Below, piece by piece: positions 28,748 to 37,424 of a stretch of 64,000 nucleotides of DNA. The notes below the pieces were generated by a model. It saw only the letters and a list, made by a program, of their open reading frames with translations, was not told the origin of the DNA and ran no database searches. The translations under genes and the position numbers were made by a program. The stretch spans positions 1,034,001 through 1,098,000 of the forward strand of contig NZ_CP060404.1 in NCBI RefSeq assembly GCF_014295035.1, in the 5' to 3' direction. Position 1 is the stretch's first letter. Every line of letters starts with the position of its first letter. The stretch comes from Streptomyces buecherae (lineage in GTDB: Bacteria; Actinomycetota; Actinomycetes; Streptomycetales; Streptomycetaceae).

Positions 28748-29089
28748 TCAGCGAGGCGGCGCCCCCGCACCCGGCGTGCGACCGTCCGGCGTCGCCGCGG
28801 TGGCGTCGGACGGCGCGGGGTCGAGGGCCACGTCGAGCACGTCGACGAGTCTGCGCAGCTTCTGCTGCGCGCGCGGCGCGTGGGCGCGCGGCACGCGGAT
28901 CACGGCGGTGGTCACCCTCGCCGGCGCGGCGGTGGCCCCGCTCGCCGAGGCCCCGGCGGACGCGCTCGCGTCCGCCGGGGCCGCCGTGTACGCGAAGTCC
29001 GACACCTGGTGGTGGTTGAGGATGGCGGCGAGCCGGGCGAGGGTGCCACGGCCGGGGCGGAGCGTGACGGTGAGCCGGATGTGTTCCAT
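28748..29089 (-). CDS. Small ACT-like hypothetical protein
   Basis: 113 residues. The first 40 (IRLTVTLRPGRGTLARLAAILNH) look like the start of an ACT domain, a small-molecule-binding regulatory fold. A Ser/Ala-rich insert of about 20 residues follows, then VTTAVIRVPRA and a helix RAQQKLRRLVDVLDVALD. The tail is Pro/Gly-rich. ATG 29089 is used (AGGA 9 bp upstream); a GTG at 29182 is in frame. A hairpin with a T-rich tail lies in the leader. Family identity is tentative. Confidence 0.6.
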   Translation of the reverse strand: MEHIRLTVTLRPGRGTLARLAAILNHHQVSDFAYTAAPADASASAGASASGATAAPARVTTAVIRVPRAHAPRAQQKLRRLVDVLDVALDPAPSDATAATPDGRTPGAGAPPR

Positions 29090-29125
29090 GCGTGGTGGTC
29101 CTGTCTCTGGGTCCGGAAACAGAGA

Positions 29126-29152
29126 AGACCCCTCGCGAGGCGCGAGAGGTCT
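29126..29152 (-). terminator. Hairpin plus T-rich tail upstream of the ACT-like gene
   Basis: 29126-29137 pairs with 29141-29152 (11 of 12 bp, three-base loop). On the minus strand it is followed by TCTCTGTTT, giving the look of an intrinsic terminator. It may end the upstream TetR transcript (stop at 29355) or attenuate the gene starting at 29089. No leader peptide was convincingly seen. Confidence 0.6.
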
Positions 29153-29354
29153 GCGTGCGGGCGGTGAGTACGGGGAGGTCACTTCCCCGGGCTCGGTGCC
29201 GGCACGCCGCGGCTAATGATCCGCTGCTGCATGGCGGGCATGCTGGCAGAAACCGACCACATCCCGGAGGGGCATCTCATACTGCGGACGGGCCGGGGCG
29301 TCGGCGGGGCGGGCGCGGGTGACGCCGCGCGGTGCGGGGCGCCTACGGCCGGGG

Positions 29355-30002
29355 TCACGGGCGCCGGGCGCACTCGGCGCGCAGCCCGGCCGTCAGGACG
29401 CGGATTCCGAAGTCGAAGCGCGCGTCGAAGTCGACGAACCGCTCCCACGGGGTGGCGGCCAGCCGCGGGTAGCGCCCGCCCCGTACCGAGGCCGCGAGCA
29501 GTTCGGTCTCGCCGCCGGTCGCCCCCTGCTGCTCGAGCACCTCGCCGAGCACGTAGCTGAAGAGGGTGGTGGCGGCCCACAGCGCCTTCTCCGGGGGCAG
29601 TTCCGCCTCCCCCAGGATCGCCAGCATGGTGTCGGCGAGGGTGAGCGTGGCCTGCTGGGCCGTGTAGGTGCCGCCGACGATACGCGCGCCGTCCCGTTGC
29701 GCGAGGAGCGTCTCGCGCAGCGCGCGGGCGAGGGCCGCGGCGCGCTCCTCCCAGGTGTCGCCGGTGAGGTCGGCGCGCGCGAGGACACCGGCCAGCAGCG
29801 TCTCGGCCGTCTCGTCGAGCAGTGCCTGCTTGTTGTCGAACAGCCGGTAGAGCGTGGGTAGTTGCACCTCAAGACTCGCGGCGAGCCGACGCATCGTCAG
29901 CGATTCCAGCCCGCCGGAGTCGACCAGCGCCAGCGCCGTCCGCGCCACCGTCTCGGCCCGCAGCGGCGTCCTGGCCCGGCTGCGGTCCCCCTGAGTTCTC
30001 AT
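29355..30002 (-). CDS. TetR-family regulator (TetR_C-type)
   Basis: 215 residues. The HTH (about 20-60) includes LTMRRLAASLEVQLPTLYRLFDNKQAL, and the C-terminal half resembles the tetracycline-repressor-type ligand domain (PWERFVDFDARFDFGIRVL). ATG 30002 or GTG 30008 may start it; neither has a good ribosome-binding site, so a leaderless mRNA is possible. The first of two TAACAACGTTA operator copies lies just upstream, implying autorepression along with control of the divergent reductase operon. Confidence 0.92.
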   Translation of the reverse strand: MRTQGDRSRARTPLRAETVARTALALVDSGGLESLTMRRLAASLEVQLPTLYRLFDNKQALLDETAETLLAGVLARADLTGDTWEERAAALARALRETLLAQRDGARIVGGTYTAQQATLTLADTMLAILGEAELPPEKALWAATTLFSYVLGEVLEQQGATGGETELLAASVRGGRYPRLAATPWERFVDFDARFDFGIRVLTAGLRAECARRP

Positions 30003-30010
30003 TGACACGT

Positions 30011-30056
30011 TAACAACGTTATCACTACCTTGAATTCACTGGTGATAACAACGTTA
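30011..30056. promoter_or_regulatory. Duplicated TetR operator TAACAACGTTA
   Basis: TAACAACGTTA occurs at 30011-30021 and 30046-30056, 35 bp apart. Each copy contains inverted TAAC/GTTA arms, and flanking TCAC and GTGA bases make the whole 46-bp block roughly symmetrical. The AT-rich block lies exactly between the TetR start and the ferredoxin-reductase start, so binding would cover both promoters. Confidence 0.85.
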
Positions 30057-30077
30057 ACGTTTTTTTGGGGGTGGCCC

Positions 30078-31052
30078 ATGCGACAGGTGGCCCCGGCTCG
30101 CCCGCGCACACAGGCGGACGAGCTGGCGATGGTGGTACGGCAACTGCGGTGGGAGGCCGTGGGCGTGGTCTCCGTCGAGCTGGCCGCGGCGGACGGGGGC
30201 GACCTGCCGCCGTGGCGCCCCGGCGCCCACATCGAGCTGGTCCTGCCCACCGGGATCGCCCGCCAGTACTCGCTGTGCGGCTCGGTGGCGGACCGCTCCC
30301 GCTACCGCGTCGGAGTGCTGCGCGAGCGCGGCAGCCGGGGCGGTTCGGAGTACGTGCACGCCTTCCTACGCCCGGGACAGCCGGTGCGGGTGCGCGGCCC
30401 ACGGGACAACTTCGGCTTCCGCCCGGAGCCGGCGTACCTGTTCATCGCGGGCGGCATCGGCATCACGCCGATCCTGCCGATGGTGCGGGAGGCCGTGCGC
30501 CGGGGCGTGCCGTGGCGCCTGGCGTACGGCGGTCGCACGGCGGCCTCGATGGCCTTCCTCGACGAACTCGCGCCCCACCGCGCACACGTGTGGCGCTACC
30601 CGAAGGACGAGGCGGGCCGCATGCCGCTCGACGACTGGCTCGCCCGGCCCCGCCCCGGCACCGCCCTGTACGCCTGCGGTCCCGAGTCCCTGCTGACCGC
30701 GGTCGAGGAGGGGAGCGCGCACTGGGAACCGGGCGCCGTGCGCATGGAGCGGTTCGCGGCGCGGCCCAGGCCGGCCGGGTCACGGGCCGAGGTCGAGGTG
30801 GTGTGCGCGCGGTCGAAGGCGACGGTGACCGTGCCCGGCGACCGCTCCGTTCTGCGCGCGCTCGAAGCGGCCGGTGTGCCGGTGGTCGGCTCCTGCCGGG
30901 AGGGCGTCTGCGGTACGTGTGAGACCCGGGTGCTCGACGGCGAACCCGAGCACCTGGACGACATCCTCACGGCGGACGAGCGCGCGGCCGGCGACCGCAT
31001 GTACCCCTGCGTCTCCCGGGCGCGCGGGAGACGGCTGGTGCTCGATGTGTGA
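30078..31052 (+). CDS. Phthalate-dioxygenase-reductase-type ferredoxin reductase
   Basis: 324 residues in three modules: flavin-binding barrel (RQYSLCG, about residue 63), NAD(P) domain (FIAGGIGITPILPMV, about 122-136; YACGPESLL) and a C-terminal plant-type 2Fe-2S ferredoxin with CREGVCGTC followed by a fourth Cys in MYPCVSRARG. Such proteins pass electrons from NAD(P)H to an oxygenase. ATG 30078 follows GGGGGTGG. It forms an operon with the PPOX-type flavoprotein gene 51 bp downstream, under the divergent TetR. Confidence 0.93.
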   Translation: MRQVAPARPRTQADELAMVVRQLRWEAVGVVSVELAAADGGDLPPWRPGAHIELVLPTGIARQYSLCGSVADRSRYRVGVLRERGSRGGSEYVHAFLRPGQPVRVRGPRDNFGFRPEPAYLFIAGGIGITPILPMVREAVRRGVPWRLAYGGRTAASMAFLDELAPHRAHVWRYPKDEAGRMPLDDWLARPRPGTALYACGPESLLTAVEEGSAHWEPGAVRMERFAARPRPAGSRAEVEVVCARSKATVTVPGDRSVLRALEAAGVPVVGSCREGVCGTCETRVLDGEPEHLDDILTADERAAGDRMYPCVSRARGRRLVLDV

Positions 31053-31103
31053 CCGCTCGACGGCTGACGGGGCGGCGCGGTGCGCGCCGCGAGGAGGACG
31101 ACC

Positions 31104-31802
31104 ATGACCGAGACCATCGACCCGCCGCGCGGGGCCGCACCGGCCCGGACGGCGGCCGACGCCTACCGGCCGATCGACCTGGCCCGGGTGCGCGAGGTGC
31201 TGGGCCACCCGCTGCCCTTCATCGCGGAGAAGAAGGAGCCCTACCTCGGGGAGTTCGCCACCCGCTTCATCGCGCACAGCACCTTCTGCGTGGTGGCCTC
31301 CGCCGACGAGCTGGGCCAGTTGGACACCAGCCCCAAGGGCGACCCGCCGGGTGCGGTGCGGGTGCTCGACCCGTGGACGCTGGCCCTGCCCGAGCGCCCC
31401 GGCAACCGGCTCGCCGACACCTTCGAGAACGTGTCCCGCAACCCGGCCCTGGGGCTCGCGTTCTTCGTGCCGGGGGTGCGCGAGGTGCTACGGGTGAACG
31501 GGGACGCGTTCATCACCGACGACCCCGAACTGCTCGACCGGCTCGGCGCCGAGGGCAAGCCCGCGGTGCTCGCGACCATCGTGCGGGTCCGCGAGGTGTT
31601 CGGGCAGTGCGGGAAGGCCGTGATCCGGGCCAGGCTGTGGGACGGCGACGCCCGCGGCCTCGCCGAGGCCCTGACCCTCGGCAGCAGCTTCTCCGCCCTG
31701 ACCGTCGCGGAGAACGCCGGCAAGATGGCCCGCACCCTCGGCGACCAGGTCGGCTCCCTGGACGCCACGCTGGAACACCACTACGAGAACGACCTCTACT
31801 AA
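31104..31802 (+). CDS. MSMEG_1061-type FMN-dependent PPOX flavoprotein
   Basis: 232 residues of the pyridoxamine-5'-phosphate-oxidase-like split barrel. FIAHSTFCVVASADELGQLDTSPKGDPPG is the cofactor-binding strand pair of this family, followed by LALPERPGNRLADTFENVSRNP and a FFVPGVREVLRVNGDA motif. Members bind FMN or F420 and reduce diverse substrates. ATG 31104 has GAGGAGG 6 bp upstream; an in-frame ATG at 31080 is less likely. It is co-transcribed with the ferredoxin reductase. Confidence 0.9.
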   Translation: MTETIDPPRGAAPARTAADAYRPIDLARVREVLGHPLPFIAEKKEPYLGEFATRFIAHSTFCVVASADELGQLDTSPKGDPPGAVRVLDPWTLALPERPGNRLADTFENVSRNPALGLAFFVPGVREVLRVNGDAFITDDPELLDRLGAEGKPAVLATIVRVREVFGQCGKAVIRARLWDGDARGLAEALTLGSSFSALTVAENAGKMARTLGDQVGSLDATLEHHYENDLY

Positions 31803-31829
31803 AAGGCCCGCCGCTCCCCGCGCCCACAC

Positions 31830-31868
31830 ACCCGACGCCCCGGACCCTGCCGGTCCGGGGCGTCGGGT
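31830..31868. terminator. 17-bp perfect hairpin between convergent genes
   Basis: 31830-31846 (ACCCGACGCCCCGGACC) pairs fully with 31852-31868 around a CTGCC loop. It ends the rightward reductase/PPOX operon and the leftward SorC-type regulator gene. Confidence 0.88.
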
Positions 31869-31886
31869 CCCGCCGCGACGTACGGG

Positions 31887-32984
31887 CTAGCTCGCGCCGC
31901 CGGGACCGGGCTGGCTCACGCCGTCCGGGTCGGCCCGGTCGAGGGCCGGGCGCGGGCCCGGGCCGGTCTCAAGCAGGAGGTAGTCCGCGACGGCCGTGTC
32001 CGTGACGAGGCTGGTCACCAGGCCGGAGCGGAGCACCGCGCCGATCGCCTCGGCCTTGCGCAGCCCGCCCGCGATGGCCACCACCTCCGGGATGCGGCGC
32101 AGCCGGTCGGCCTCCACCGTGATGCAGCGCTCCCCGAGGTCGCGGCCGATGCGGCGGCCCTCGGTGTCGAAGAGGTGGGCCGACATCTCCGCGGCGGCGC
32201 CGAGCGAGGCGTACTGCGCCCGCTCCTCGTCGCTGAGCATGTCGTAGACGGTGGAGATGCCCGGCGCCCAGGAGCCGATGGACACGGCCGCCACGGTGAC
32301 CTTGTCGAAGTACTCGAAGGCGCGGGCGATGCCGGGCTGGCGGCGCAGCGCGGCGGCGGTCGCCGAGTCGGGCAGCAGCATCGGCGCGTAGATGGGGTGG
32401 GCCTCGCCACCGGAGACGGCCGCCGCCCGGCGCACCGCCTCGACCGAGCCGCGCTCGGCCGTGCCCGCGTCGTACACGCCGGTGAGCTGGACGACGGTGC
32501 ACGGCGGGAGACGGTGCAGGGCGGCGGCCATGTTGATGGTGGACCGGCCCCAGGCCAGACCCAGCACGTCGCCCTCGTCGACCAGCTCGCCGAGCAGGTC
32601 AGCGGCCACCTCGCCGAGGTTCTCCGGGTCGGTGGGGGCGGTCGTCGCCGGGCCCGCCGCGTCGTCCAGGCCGTCCGTCAGGGCCGGCGCGGACTCGACC
32701 ACCACCGCGTGGCGCAGCCCGTAACGGGCGCGCAGGGCGTCCGAGCGCTCGGCGTCGAGCTCGGCGGGCACCCGGATCTCGATGCGCACCAGATCGCGGT
32801 CGAGCGCGGTCTCCAGCACCCGGGCCACCTTGAAGCGGCTGACGCCGAACTCCTCGGCGATTTGAATCTTGGACTTGCCCTCCAGGTAGAAGCGGCGCGC
32901 CATAGCCGCCGCCTGCACCAGCTCGGCGGGTCCCATCCGCGTGGCTGAACGGCCCGTCGACACCGCGTTCTCCTCACTGTTCAC
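31887..32984 (-). CDS. SorC/DeoR-type sugar-binding transcriptional regulator
   Basis: 365 residues. An N-terminal HTH (about 25-65, EGKSKIQIAEEFGVSRFKVARVLETAL) is followed by the sugar-phosphate-binding domain of the SorC family (VLGLAWGRSTINMAAAL, IAGGLRKAEAIGAVLRSG). Effectors in the family are phosphosugars. The GTG at 32984 is the furthest plausible start. It lies 79 bp downstream of rpe on the same strand, so it may respond to a pentose or hexose phosphate; the target genes are not visible here. Confidence 0.9.
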   Translation of the reverse strand: MNSEENAVSTGRSATRMGPAELVQAAAMARRFYLEGKSKIQIAEEFGVSRFKVARVLETALDRDLVRIEIRVPAELDAERSDALRARYGLRHAVVVESAPALTDGLDDAAGPATTAPTDPENLGEVAADLLGELVDEGDVLGLAWGRSTINMAAALHRLPPCTVVQLTGVYDAGTAERGSVEAVRRAAAVSGGEAHPIYAPMLLPDSATAAALRRQPGIARAFEYFDKVTVAAVSIGSWAPGISTVYDMLSDEERAQYASLGAAAEMSAHLFDTEGRRIGRDLGERCITVEADRLRRIPEVVAIAGGLRKAEAIGAVLRSGLVTSLVTDTAVADYLLLETGPGPRPALDRADPDGVSQPGPGGAS

Positions 32985-33063
32985 GTTCTGGACTCAACCG
33001 TCATCCTGTCAGAAACGGCGGTCCTTGGTTCGCCCTTTACCTTGGCGTTCACCAAGCCGTGGC

Positions 33064-33759
33064 TCAGTGTCCGCACGCCCACGCGGCGGTGGCGGTCGCC
33101 TCCTGCGCCTGGGCCCGCAGTCGGCGTACGGCGCCGGCCGGGTCGTCGGCGCCGTAGACGGCGGAACCGGCGACGAACACGTCGGCTCCGGCCTCAGCAC
33201 AGCGTTCAATGGTCGAAGACGAAACCCCTCCGTCCACTTGCAGCCACATCTGGAGGCCGTGCCGCCCGATCAACTCCCGGGTGCGGCGGATCTTCGGCAG
33301 CATGATGTCGAGGAACGCCTGCCCGCCGAAGCCGGGTTCGACCGTCATGACCAGCAACATGTCGAGTTCGGGCAGCAGATCCTCGTACGGCTCGATGGGC
33401 GTCGCCGGCTTGAGCGCCATGGAGGCGCGCGCCCCCTTGGCCCGGATCTCGCGCGCCAGCCGCACCGGCGCGCGCGCCGCCTCGACGTGGAAGGTCACCG
33501 AGGACGCGCCGGCCTCCACGTACTGCGGGGCCCAGCGGTCCGGGTCCTCGATCATCAGGTGGCAGTCGAGCGGAACGCCCGACGCCTTGCCGAGCGACTC
33601 GACGACCGGCACACCGAGCGTCAGGTTCGGCACGAAGTGGTTGTCCATGACATCAACGTGCAACCAGTCGGCGCCGTCGGGGCCCGACACGGCTGCGGCC
33701 TCCTCCGCCAGTCGGGAGAAGTCGGAGGAAAGGATGCTGGGACTGATCTGAACGGCCAT
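33064..33759 (-). CDS. rpe: Ribulose-phosphate 3-epimerase
   Basis: 231-residue TIM barrel that interconverts ribulose 5-phosphate and xylulose 5-phosphate. Family landmarks are [13 protein letters not shown] at the N-terminus, [15 protein letters not shown] with metal-binding His/Asp, the GLDCHLM-like [20 protein letters not shown] and [13 protein letters not shown] 33759 (MAVQIS) is standard for streptomycete homologues; the longer frame is unsupported. The SorC-type regulator gene follows 79 bp downstream. Confidence 0.96.
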   Translation of the reverse strand: MAVQISPSILSSDFSRLAEEAAAVSGPDGADWLHVDVMDNHFVPNLTLGVPVVESLGKASGVPLDCHLMIEDPDRWAPQYVEAGASSVTFHVEAARAPVRLAREIRAKGARASMALKPATPIEPYEDLLPELDMLLVMTVEPGFGGQAFLDIMLPKIRRTRELIGRHGLQMWLQVDGGVSSSTIERCAEAGADVFVAGSAVYGADDPAGAVRRLRAQAQEATATAAWACGH

Positions 33760-34037
33760 GCCGCCAAGCCTGCCACGCCGGGCGCCCACGGGCAGCGCCG
33801 GGATCACCGCGACGCCACCGCCCGGGCCTCTCCGGGCGGCCGGGCGGCCAGGTCACGCGCGTGCGCCCGCCCGCTGGCGCGGGTCGCGGCCGGATGGTCG
33901 GGGGGGCCGGGTGGTCGGGCCGGGGGGACGCGGCGCGGGCGACCAGCGCGCGGGCCGCGAACCGGGGGTCGCGCGCGGCTCGTTGTCGGCCGCACCGGGC
34001 CAACTCGCGGGCCGGCCCGGGCCGCCGGCCGGGTGCC

Positions 34038-34490
34038 CTACCGGGTGGTGACCTTGTGGACGGTGGTGTCGTCGGGGCGCAGCGGGCGCCCGTCCAACGA
34101 CTGGACCTCCAGCGCGCGCAGGCGGTGCCCGTCGCGGCGGTCGACCAGTCGCGAGTGCTCCTCGCCGGGGGCGAAGAAGTGCGCCTCGCCCCACTGCCGC
34201 AGCGCCACGATGACGGGGAACAGGGCCTCGCCCTTCGGGGTCAGCACGTACTCGCGGTAGGCGCTACCGTCCGACGCCGGGACGGACGCGAGGACGCCGC
34301 CGGCGACCAGCGCCCGTAGCCGCGCGGTGAGGATGTTCTTCGCCACGCCCAGACCGCGCTGGAACTCCCCGAAGCGGCGGCTCCCGTCGAAGGCGTCGCG
34401 CACGATCAGCAGGGACCACCAGTCGCCGATGGCGTCCACCGACCGCGCGACGGGGCAGTCGCTGTCGTCGAACCGGGTCCTCGTCACCAT
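34038..34490 (-). CDS. HxlR-family transcriptional regulator
   Basis: 150 residues with the HxlR winged helix: CPVARSVDAIGDWWSLLIVRDAFDG, FGEFQRGLGVAKNILTARLRALV and the wing YREYVLTPKGEALFPVI. The N-terminal Cys before PVARS is the one often redox- or electrophile-sensitive in this family. GGAGG lies 7 bp before ATG 34490. It is divergent from an MFS exporter gene, with a 17-bp inverted repeat in between, a typical drug-responsive pair. Confidence 0.93.
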   Translation of the reverse strand: MVTRTRFDDSDCPVARSVDAIGDWWSLLIVRDAFDGSRRFGEFQRGLGVAKNILTARLRALVAGGVLASVPASDGSAYREYVLTPKGEALFPVIVALRQWGEAHFFAPGEEHSRLVDRRDGHRLRALEVQSLDGRPLRPDDTTVHKVTTR

Positions 34491-34520
34491 GCCGTCCTCC
34501 ACTCCCCGCGCTTCCACTCT

Positions 34521-34575
34521 GGTTGCAACATGCTACCGGCAAGGCTAGCGTGCCGACTGGTAGCAAGTTGAAACC
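34521..34575. promoter_or_regulatory. Long inverted repeat between hxlR-type and MFS genes
   Basis: GGTTGCAACATGCTACC (34521-34537) and GGTAGCAAGTTGAAACC (34559-34575) are inverted copies matching at 15 of 17 positions, with centres 38 bp apart. The left copy contains the palindrome GTTGCAAC. Placement suits a dimeric HxlR regulator bound at both sites. Confidence 0.75.
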
Positions 34576-34594
34576 ACATGTGGAGGGGTACCGA

Positions 34595-35863
34595 ATGGCC
34601 ACCGACCGCGCGCCCGCACCGCCCCCGACCTCGGCCCGGGCCACGCCCCGGGCCGAGGAGGCGCCCGGGTACGTCCTGTCCCGTGGGGTCCTGCTGCTCT
34701 TCGCCGTCGCCTGCGGGACCGCGGTGGCCAACGTGTACTTCGCCCAACCGCTCCTGGTGACCGTCGGCCAGGACCTCGCCATGAGCCCGGCGCTGGTCGG
34801 CGGCGTCGTCACGCTCACGCACGTCGGATACGGGCTGGGCCTCTTCTTCCTCGTACCGCTGGGCGACGTGGCCGACCGCCGGCGGCTCGTCGTGGTCCAA
34901 CTGCTGCTCCTGGTCGCGGCGTTGGCGACGATCGCCGTGGCCCCCACGGCGGCGGTCCTGCTCGCGGGCATGGTCGCCATGGGGCTGCTCGCCGTCGTCA
35001 CCCAGACGCTGGTGGCCTTCGCGGCCTCGCTGGCCCCGCCCGCCCAGCGCGGACGCGTCGTCGGCCTGGTGACCAGCGGCGTGGTCAGCGGCATCCTGCT
35101 CGCCCGCACCGCCTCCGGCGCCATGGCCGACCTCGCGGGCTGGCGCTCCGTCTACCTCGCGTCGGCGGTGCTCACCGCGCTGCTCGCGCTGGTCCTGCAC
35201 CGCGTGCTGCCGCGCCACACCGGCGCCCCGCCGGCGGCCCTGGGCTACGGGCGGCTCCTGCGCTCCACGGTCACCCTCTTCGCGCGGGAGCGCCTGCTGC
35301 GCCTGCGGGCCGCGCTCGGCCTGCTGATCTTCACCGCGTTCAGCACGCTGTGGAGCGGCGTCGCGCTGCCGCTGAGCGAGGCGCCGCACTCCCTGTCGCA
35401 CACCGCGATCGGGGCCTGGGGGCTGGTCGGAGTGGTGGGCGCGCTGGCCGCGACGGTGGCGGGCCGGCTGAACGACCGCGGACTCGCGCGGTGGACCACC
35501 GGCGCCGCCCTCGCGCTGCTCGCCGTCTCCTGGCTACCGCTGGCCCACACCCGCGACTCGCTGTGGGCGCTGGCCGTGGGCGTCGTCCTGCTCGACCTCG
35601 CCGTGCAGGCCGTCCACGTCACCAACCAGACCCTGATCCACGCCCGGCACCCGGCCGCGGGCAGCCGCCTGATCGGCGGGTACATGGTCTTCTACTCGAT
35701 CGGCAGCGCCACCGGCGCCATCGCCGCGACCACCCTGTACGCGGCGGCCGGCTGGGGCGCCGTCTGCGCCTTCGGCGCCACGGTCAGTTGCCTCGCGCTC
35801 GCGCTGTGGGCACTCACACGAGAGGACGCCCGGAGCCGGGCCACCGAGGAAGGCGACGCCTGA
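34595..35863 (+). CDS. MFS drug-efflux-type transporter
   Basis: 422 residues with about 12 membrane spans. The DHA1-style motif between helices 2 and 3 reads GYGLGLFFLVPLGDVADRRRLVV, and the N-terminus has TAVANVYFAQPLL, as in the YgaY/NreB-like subfamily. The substrate cannot be inferred. TGGAGGGG lies 9 bp before ATG 34595. Divergent HxlR control implies induction by a xenobiotic. The gene converges on rsmB, 18 bp away. Confidence 0.9.
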   Translation: MATDRAPAPPPTSARATPRAEEAPGYVLSRGVLLLFAVACGTAVANVYFAQPLLVTVGQDLAMSPALVGGVVTLTHVGYGLGLFFLVPLGDVADRRRLVVVQLLLLVAALATIAVAPTAAVLLAGMVAMGLLAVVTQTLVAFAASLAPPAQRGRVVGLVTSGVVSGILLARTASGAMADLAGWRSVYLASAVLTALLALVLHRVLPRHTGAPPAALGYGRLLRSTVTLFARERLLRLRAALGLLIFTAFSTLWSGVALPLSEAPHSLSHTAIGAWGLVGVVGALAATVAGRLNDRGLARWTTGAALALLAVSWLPLAHTRDSLWALAVGVVLLDLAVQAVHVTNQTLIHARHPAAGSRLIGGYMVFYSIGSATGAIAATTLYAAAGWGAVCAFGATVSCLALALWALTREDARSRATEEGDA

Positions 35864-35881
35864 CGGCGCGAGGCCGGCACC

Positions 35882-37297
35882 TCAATCCGTACGGCGCAGC
35901 AACGCCAGGTACATCGCGTCCGTGCCGTGCAGGTGCGGCCAGAGCTGCACGTCGGGGCCGTCGCCGAGGCCGGGGACGTCGGGCAGCAGGGGGCGGGCGT
36001 CGATCCACTCGGCGCCGCCGGCCGACTTCAGCACGTCGTCCACGACGGCCCGGGTCTCGGCCAGGTGCGGCGAACACGTCACGTACGCCACCACGCCGCC
36101 GACCCGCGCCGCGGCCAGCGCCTCGCGCAGCAGCCCGCGCTGGAGCGGGGCGAACCCCTCCAGGTCCGCCGGCCGGCGCCGCCAGCGCGCCTCCGGGCGC
36201 CGGCGCAGCGCGCCGAGGCCGGTGCACGGCACGTCCACCAGGACCCGGTCGAAGGAGCCGGGCCGCCACACCGGACGGGTGCCGTCGGCGGTGACCACCT
36301 GGTACGGGCCCGGGTTGCCGGCCAGCGCGCGGGCCACCAGGCGGGCCCGGTGCGGCTGCTTCTCCGCCGCCAGCAGCGTCGCGCCGCGTTGCGCGGCGAG
36401 CGCCGCCAGCAGCGCGGCCTTGCCGCCGGGGCCCGCACAACCGTCGAGCCACCGCGCGTCGGCGCCCTCGACCGGCGCGTTGGCCAGCGCCATGGCCACC
36501 AACTGGCTGCCCTCGTCCTGCACGCCGGCGCGCCCCTCGCGGACCGCGTCCAGCGCCCCCGGCTCACCGCCGTCCACCAGCCGCACCGCGTACGGCGACC
36601 AGCGACCCGGCAGGGCCCGGTCCTCGCCCGCCGCCGCCAGCAACTCGTCCGCGCCCGAGCGCCCCGGGCGGGCGACCAGCGTGACCTCGGGGCGCTCGTT
36701 GTCGGCCGCGAGCAGGTCCTCGATCCCGGCCCGGCCGCCGCCCAGCGCGTCCCACAGCGCGGAGACCACCCAGCGCGGGTGGGCGTGCATGACGCCCAGG
36801 TGCGCCTCGGGGTCCTCGTCGTACGGCGGGGCGACGCGGCGCAGCCAGCCGTCGAGGTCGTCCGCGGCGATCTTCCGCAGCACGGCGTTGACGAACTTGG
36901 CCCGCCCGTCCCCCAGCACCACCCGCGCCAGCTCCACGGTCGCGCTGACCGCGGCGTGCGTCGGAATCCGGGTGCCGAGGAGCTGGTGCGCCCCCAGGCT
37001 GAGCACGTCGAGCACCGGCGGGTCCACCTCGCGCAGCGGCCGGTCCACGCACTCGGCGACGATCTCGTCGTACGTGCCCTGCCAGCGCAGCGTGCCGTAC
37101 ACCAGCTCGGTCGCGAGCGCGGCGTCCCGCGCGTCGAACCCGCCGTCCTCCCTGGCCTTGCGCAACAGCGGGGGCAGTACGAGGTTGGCGTAGGCGTCAC
37201 GCTCGTCGACGGCCCGCAGCGCCTCGAAGGCGAGCACCCGCACGGGGTCCTTCTTCGGTCGGCGGTAGGGCTTGGCTGGACGGCGGCGATCGTTCAC
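35882..37297 (-). CDS. rsmB: 16S rRNA (cytosine-C5) methyltransferase RsmB/Sun family
   Basis: 471 residues. The N-terminal third is a NusB-like RNA-binding domain (VRVLAFEALRAVDERDAYANLVLPPLL). The C-terminal part is a Rossmann methyltransferase with SAM motif WLDGCAGPGGKAALLAAL, DVPCTGLG holding one catalytic Cys, and YVTCSPHLAET with the second Cys. The family methylates C967 of 16S rRNA in E. coli. It starts at GTG 37297 with GGAG upstream. It lies downstream of fmt, from which it is separated by an LLM oxidoreductase gene. Confidence 0.95.
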   Translation of the reverse strand: MNDRRRPAKPYRRPKKDPVRVLAFEALRAVDERDAYANLVLPPLLRKAREDGGFDARDAALATELVYGTLRWQGTYDEIVAECVDRPLREVDPPVLDVLSLGAHQLLGTRIPTHAAVSATVELARVVLGDGRAKFVNAVLRKIAADDLDGWLRRVAPPYDEDPEAHLGVMHAHPRWVVSALWDALGGGRAGIEDLLAADNERPEVTLVARPGRSGADELLAAAGEDRALPGRWSPYAVRLVDGGEPGALDAVREGRAGVQDEGSQLVAMALANAPVEGADARWLDGCAGPGGKAALLAALAAQRGATLLAAEKQPHRARLVARALAGNPGPYQVVTADGTRPVWRPGSFDRVLVDVPCTGLGALRRRPEARWRRRPADLEGFAPLQRGLLREALAAARVGGVVAYVTCSPHLAETRAVVDDVLKSAGGAEWIDARPLLPDVPGLGDGPDVQLWPHLHGTDAMYLALLRRTD

Positions 37298-37424
37298 GAA
37301 AGGTGCTCCGGAGCTGGGAAGACGAACGCTCCCAGCGTACGTGCCGCGGCGGGCCCCGCGCGCTGCGCGCCCCCGCCACGGCCCCGGGCCGCCCCGGGCG
37401 GGTCGGGGCCGGGCGCGGCCGGCG

